This document shows, piece after piece, positions 6,473 to 9,762 of a stretch of 9,762 bases of DNA. The notes below the pieces were generated by a model. That model saw only the letters and a list, made by a program, of their open reading frames with translations, ran no database searches and was not told where the DNA came from. Position 1 is the first letter of the stretch, and the number at the start of each line of letters is the position of its first letter. The stretch comes from an uncultured Eubacterium sp. (GTDB lineage: Bacteria > Bacillota > Clostridia > Lachnospirales > Lachnospiraceae). The translations under genes were made by a program, and so were the position numbers. The stretch spans positions 15,205-24,966 of the forward strand of contig CAJTSV010000054.1 in the NCBI GenBank assembly GCA_910579075.1, written 5' to 3'.

Positions 6473-6498
6473 GGATTGATTTTTCTGGATTGATTTTT
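6473..6498. repeat. Tandem 12-bp direct repeat upstream of the GH36 gene
   Basis: GGATTGATTTTT occurs at 6473-6484 and again at 6487-6498, a 14-bp period. The first copy contains TGATTTTTC (6477-6485), which also occurs in the putative operator of the importer promoter (1459-1467). The second copy overlaps the -35 of the promoter called here. It could be a regulator site, or a simple slippage duplication in T-rich DNA. Confidence 0.6.
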
Positions 6499-6518
6499 TC
6501 AGGCAGAGGCAGTAGAAT
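6490..6518 (+). promoter_or_regulatory. Candidate internal sigma-A promoter for the GH36 gene
   Basis: TTGATT (6490-6495) and TAGAAT (6513-6518) are separated by exactly 17 bases. They match the -35 and -10 consensus at 4 and 5 of 6 positions. Transcription would start near 6525 and leave about 33 bases before the GH36 ATG. This is the best canonical promoter in the window. It would let the enzyme be made separately from the upstream transporter message. Confidence 0.5.
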
Positions 6519-6557
6519 AGGTGAGGATAAAAAGGCATAAGAATTAAGGAGGCGGAT

Positions 6558-8792
6558 ATGAAGTACATTACTTTTAATGAAGAATCCAAAGTTTTTACCC
6601 TGAGAACAAAATACAGTATGTATCAGATGCAGGTCAGGGATTACGGCACGCTGGTGCATGTGTATTACGGGGAGAATATTGGAGATACGGAAGCGGCATA
6701 CCGGATTATCTGCCTGGACCGGGGATTTTCCGGCAATCCATATGAAGCGGGGGAAGACCGCACATTTTCCCTGGATGTGCTGCCGCAGGAGTATTCCGGG
6801 TACGGCAATGGGGACTACCGGATCAATGCCCTTGAGATGGTGCATGAAGACGGCAGTGACGCAACGCACCTGCGTTATGAATCTTACCGCATGATGGAAG
6901 GCAAGTATTCCCTGGACAGGCTGCCGGCTATGTATGGCAGTGCGGATGAAGCAGAAACCCTGGAAATTACACTGTATGACCGGATTACCAGCCTGAAAGT
7001 CCATTTACTGTATGGCGTATTTCATGACCTGGATATTATTACGCGTGCCGTGCGGATAGAAAATAAAGGTGAAAAAACCGTTACGATACAGCGTGCGATG
7101 TCCATGGAAATGGATTATCCAAGCAGGCATATGGACCTGATTCATTTTTATGGCAGGCATTCGATGGAGCGTTTGACCGAGCGGATGCCGCTGTGCCACG
7201 GCGTGCAGTCGATAGAAAGCAAGCGCGGCATGTCCAGCCACCAGCACAATCCGTTTGTGATTTTATGCGACCGGATGACCAGTGAGAAGCATGGAGACTG
7301 CTATGGATTTGCACTTGCTTACAGCGGAAATTTCCGCTGCGAAATAGAAGTAGACCAGATGGAGCAGACAAGGCTTGTCATGGGCATTCATCCATATCAT
7401 TTTTCTTACCGCTTAAAGAAGGGCGATGTGTTTGAAGCGCCGGAAGTCATTATGGCTTATACGAGAAAAGGAATCGGGCGGCTTTCGCGCATTTACCACG
7501 ATGCTTACCGCTCAAACCTGATTCGCAGCAAATATGTGACAGCCCCGAGGCCGGTGCTGGTCAACAACTGGGAAGCGACTTATTTTGATTTTAACGAAGA
7601 AAAATTATACAATATCGCAAAAGCGGCTAAGGATATCGGGCTGGATATGTTTGTGCTGGACGACGGCTGGTTCGGAAAGCGCAATACAGATTATTCGGGA
7701 CTGGGCGACTGGGTTGTAAATGAGGATAAGATTAAGGGCGGGCTGCCGAAGCTGGTCAAGAGGATTAAGGCGCTTGGCATGAAATTCGGCATCTGGATTG
7801 AGCCGGAAATGGTTTCGGAAGACAGTGATTTGTACCGCAGCCATCCGGACTGGACGCTGCGCATTCCGCAGAGGAGCATGACAAGGAGCCGCCACCAGCT
7901 GAACCTGGACATTACAAGAAAGGAAGTCCGCGATTATGTCATGCAGCAGATTTTCCGCGTGCTGGACAGCTGCGAGGCAGATTATGTTAAGTGGGATATG
8001 AACCGCAGCGTGGCGAATGTGTATTCGTCGGCCCTTCCGCCGGAACGCCAGGGAGAAGTATTCCACCGCTATGTGCTCGGTGTATATGAGATGATGGAGC
8101 AGCTTGTCACCAGATACCCGGACCTTTTGTTTGAAAACTGCTGCGGCGGCGGCGGGCGCTTTGATGCCGGCATGCTGTATTATTCCCCGCAGATATGGTG
8201 CAGTGATAATACCGATGCAATTGACCGGCTGAAAATCCAGTACGGCACGTCGTTCGGCTATCCAATCAGCACCATGGGTGCCCATGTCAGCGTCTGCCCG
8301 AACCACCAGACCGGACGGACAACGCCACTTGAAACAAGGGCTGTTGTGGCAAGTGCCGGAACCTTTGGCTATGAGCTGGATTTGGAGCATCTGACTGAGG
8401 AAGAAAAAGAAATTGCCAGAAAGCAGATTCAGGAGTATAAGAAAATCGAGCATCTGATTCAGACGGGGGATTATTTCCGGCTTTCAGACCCGTTCCACAA
8501 TCATGATTATGTCATCTGGCAGTTTGTGTCCAAGGATAAAAAGCAGACGGTGGTAAATGGCGTACAGCTGCGCAATGAGCCGAATCCGCATATCCACCTG
8601 ATTTATCTGGAAGGGCTGGATGGCCAGGCTCATTATAAGGATGTACAGACCGGGGCTGTGTATACCGGAGCTGCGCTGATGAATGCCGGGATTCCGCTTC
8701 CGGTAGGCGCAGGGGATTACCAGCCGATTCAGTTCCAGTTCCAGATGATAGAGGATACCGATAACGACGGGGCTGTCACAGTAAGAAAATGA
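6558..8792 (+). CDS. Alpha-galactosidase, GH36 family
   Basis: A 744-residue cytoplasmic enzyme (no signal peptide) that hydrolyses terminal alpha-1,6-galactose from melibiose, raffinose and related oligosaccharides with retention of configuration. The N-terminal beta domain spans about 1-325. The catalytic barrel follows, with NNWEATYFDF (N336-), VLDDGWFG (D368, D369), GIWIEPEMVS, YVKWDMNRS holding the expected nucleophile D480, ENCCGGGGRFD (526-536), and WCSDNTDAIDR holding the expected acid/base D550. A C-terminal beta domain starts near 650. Length and motifs fit the roughly 720-745-residue tetrameric bacterial group. TAAGGAGG at 6545-6552, five bases before ATG, is a strong ribosome binding site. 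The last residues, DGAVTVRK, and the stop are encoded by a repeat unit of the palindromic element that follows, so the C-terminus appears altered from the ancestral end. Confidence 0.96.
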   Translation: MKYITFNEESKVFTLRTKYSMYQMQVRDYGTLVHVYYGENIGDTEAAYRIICLDRGFSGNPYEAGEDRTFSLDVLPQEYSGYGNGDYRINALEMVHEDGSDATHLRYESYRMMEGKYSLDRLPAMYGSADEAETLEITLYDRITSLKVHLLYGVFHDLDIITRAVRIENKGEKTVTIQRAMSMEMDYPSRHMDLIHFYGRHSMERLTERMPLCHGVQSIESKRGMSSHQHNPFVILCDRMTSEKHGDCYGFALAYSGNFRCEIEVDQMEQTRLVMGIHPYHFSYRLKKGDVFEAPEVIMAYTRKGIGRLSRIYHDAYRSNLIRSKYVTAPRPVLVNNWEATYFDFNEEKLYNIAKAAKDIGLDMFVLDDGWFGKRNTDYSGLGDWVVNEDKIKGGLPKLVKRIKALGMKFGIWIEPEMVSEDSDLYRSHPDWTLRIPQRSMTRSRHQLNLDITRKEVRDYVMQQIFRVLDSCEADYVKWDMNRSVANVYSSALPPERQGEVFHRYVLGVYEMMEQLVTRYPDLLFENCCGGGGRFDAGMLYYSPQIWCSDNTDAIDRLKIQYGTSFGYPISTMGAHVSVCPNHQTGRTTPLETRAVVASAGTFGYELDLEHLTEEEKEIARKQIQEYKKIEHLIQTGDYFRLSDPFHNHDYVIWQFVSKDKKQTVVNGVQLRNEPNPHIHLIYLEGLDGQAHYKDVQTGAVYTGAALMNAGIPLPVGAGDYQPIQFQFQMIEDTDNDGAVTVRK

Positions 8793-8921
8793 CGGGGCTG
8801 TCGCACTAAGAAAAATGATACAAGATATCGTTTATTTGAATCATTCTTATAAACAATATCTTGTATGTGTTTTGCTTCATGCGGCAGCCCCATATGTTTT
8901 GCTTCGTGTGGCAGCTCTGTT
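8766..8921 (+). repeat. Nested palindromic element with two repeat units per side
   Basis: Two tandem units on the left (8766-8790 and 8791-8816, containing GGGGCTGTCACA and GGGGCTGTCGCA) face two tandem inverted units on the right (8868-8894 and 8895-8921, containing TGCGGCAGCCCC and TGTGGCAGCTCT), around a central hairpin. In RNA the inner 12-base arms (8794-8805 with 8880-8891) and the outer ones (8769-8780 with 8907-8918) both pair at every position, counting G-U. The right units share 20 of 24 positions (TGTTTTGCTTC in each). It looks like a small palindromic mobile element (MITE-like) or its remnant, and no target duplication was seen. Confidence 0.65.
8818..8866. terminator. Central hairpin, probable bidirectional terminator between convergent genes
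   Basis: ATACAAGATAT (8818-8828) pairs perfectly with ATATCTTGTAT (8856-8866). After one C-A mismatch, GTTTAT (8830-8835) pairs with ATAAAC (8849-8854), closing a 13-base loop. On the plus strand it is followed by GTGTTTT; on the minus strand a T-rich run (CATTTTTCTTAG) follows. It sits between the GH36 gene and the convergent symporter gene, where terminators for both are expected. The stem is AT-rich, so termination may depend on the surrounding GC-rich arms. Confidence 0.5.
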
Positions 8922-8946
8922 TTTCTGATTCATAAGTTTCGCGGGT

Positions 8947-9762
8947 TTATTTCCATACCGTATCGGTAATCCCGATATCTTTGCCGCAAAACGAAATTTC
9001 CCCGCCGCTTTTTATCTGTTCTTCATAATGCTTCAGCGCCTTTATGGCAGTTCCTCCCAGAAGGAAAATCGAGATAATGTTAATAATAGCCATGATGCCC
9101 ATGGTGATATCTGCAATATTCCACATCAGGGAAAAGTCAGCCTGTGCCCCGAGAAAAATAGCCAGAATGCAGGTTACGCGAAAGCCGTTTAAAAGCCCCC
9201 TGCTTTCTTTGATAAACAGGATATTGGATTCTGCATAAAAGTAATTTCCGACAAGGCTGCTGAAAGCGAATGCAAATATCGAAAAGGTAATAAAATGGAT
9301 TCCCCACTGTCCGACATTGGCACTGATGGCAGCCTGTACATACGGGATGCCGTCCATCACGTCGCTTTCGCCCTGGATGCCGGAGACAAGCAGCATCATG
9401 GCAGTACTCGAACAGATTAACAGCGTATCGATAAAGACAGAGATAACCTGTACAAGCCCCTGCTTGACCGGGTGGCTGACGTCTGCGGAAGCAGAAGCAT
9501 TTGGCGCGCTGCCCATGCCGGCTTCGTTGGAAAAAAGCCCGCGCTTGATGCCGATAACAACGGCGCTTCCGGCCATGCCGCCAGCCATGGATTTAAAATC
9601 AAAGGCATTTTGGAAAATCATGCCAAAGACCTGCGGCAGCTCCCCGATATGCAGAATCATGGTAACGATGCCAATCAGGATATAAATAACAGCCATGACC
9701 GGCACAATCACGGAAGTGATAAATCCAATCCGGTGCACGCCGCCCCAGATAACAGCCGCGGT
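8947..9762 (-). CDS. Sodium:alanine/glycine symporter, AGCS family (C-terminal part, cut by right edge)
   Basis: The minus-strand frame is open from the window edge to a TAA at 8949-8947, giving 271 residues. AGCS proteins are usually about 450-480 residues, so the N-terminal part is missing. A GTG at 9738 lies within the frame and is an ordinary valine here: the upstream residues TAAVIWGG continue the family pattern. The family signature is clear: GIKRGLFSNEAGMGSAPNAS followed by HPVKQGLVQVISVFIDTLLI and CSSTAMMLLVSG. Further hydrophobic segments follow (IHFITFSIFAFAFSSLVGNY and MWNIADITMGIMAIINIISI), then a charged cytoplasmic tail (ALKHYEEQIKSGGE). It should import alanine or glycine with sodium across the cytoplasmic membrane. 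It is convergent with the GH36 gene and not evidently part of the sugar operon. Confidence 0.93.
   Translation of the reverse strand, partial: TAAVIWGGVHRIGFITSVIVPVMAVIYILIGIVTMILHIGELPQVFGMIFQNAFDFKSMAGGMAGSAVVIGIKRGLFSNEAGMGSAPNASASADVSHPVKQGLVQVISVFIDTLLICSSTAMMLLVSGIQGESDVMDGIPYVQAAISANVGQWGIHFITFSIFAFAFSSLVGNYFYAESNILFIKESRGLLNGFRVTCILAIFLGAQADFSLMWNIADITMGIMAIINIISIFLLGGTAIKALKHYEEQIKSGGEISFCGKDIGITDTVWK

Noticed and set aside
7605..8453. A 282-codon minus-strand frame opposite the GH36 gene
   Set aside because: It lies wholly within the catalytic domain coding region, has no recognisable domain, and follows from the codon bias of the opposite strand.
8947..9738. GTG at 9738 as the start of the symporter gene
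   Set aside because: The frame stays open to the window edge with residues that fit the family, and the protein would lack about 40 percent of the family length, so the true start lies outside the window.
1..9762. CRISPR array, tRNA or rRNA genes, transposase genes
   Set aside because: No regularly spaced repeat series, no tRNA-like cloverleaf or rRNA sequence, and no transposase-like protein was found; the only mobile-like signal is the small palindromic element at 8766-8921.

Overview
This window looks like part of a chromosome of a gut-type Firmicute, most probably a Lachnospiraceae member. The signs are strong AAGGAGG-type ribosome binding sites, moderate GC, a Gly/Ser-linked lipoprotein binding protein, a YesL-family (DUF624) protein, and the layout of an ABC sugar importer next to a cytoplasmic GH36 enzyme. 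It is read as an alpha-galactoside (raffinose/melibiose-type) uptake and hydrolysis locus. The substrate is inferred from the GH36 enzyme and not from the transporter itself.

Left part, minus strand: a complete AraC-family regulator (306-1229) is followed by a second, related AraC-family gene that runs off the left edge (1-238). Upstream of the first regulator is a possible 16-codon leader ORF (1264-1314). The 352-bp divergent region (1230-1581) holds a 12-bp direct repeat with a 20-bp period and an overlapping inverted repeat, a plausible operator for the neighbouring regulator.

Centre, plus strand: a lipoprotein sugar-binding protein (1582-2937), an intergenic hairpin, two CUT1-type permeases (3062-3958 and 3973-4815), a hairpin-rich 289-bp spacer, a single-pass membrane protein with an extracytoplasmic domain of unknown function (5105-5791), a YesL/DUF624 membrane protein (5795-6463), a short region with a tandem repeat and a good sigma-A-like promoter, and the GH36 alpha-galactosidase (6558-8792). 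No ATPase subunit is present, so the importer presumably uses a shared MsmK/UgpC-type ATPase encoded elsewhere.

Right part: the end of the GH36 gene runs into a nested palindromic element (about 8766-8921) with two repeat units on each side of a central hairpin. The outermost left unit encodes the last residues and stop codon of the enzyme. Beyond it, convergent on the minus strand, is the C-terminal part of a sodium:alanine/glycine symporter (AGCS family) cut by the right edge.

Working model: the AraC regulator senses the sugar or a product and activates the importer operon. The binding protein captures an alpha-galactoside, the two permeases import it, and the cytoplasmic GH36 enzyme removes galactose. 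The membrane pair at 5105-6463 has no established role. The least explained structures are the nested palindrome after the GH36 gene, the hairpin-rich spacer, and this membrane pair.
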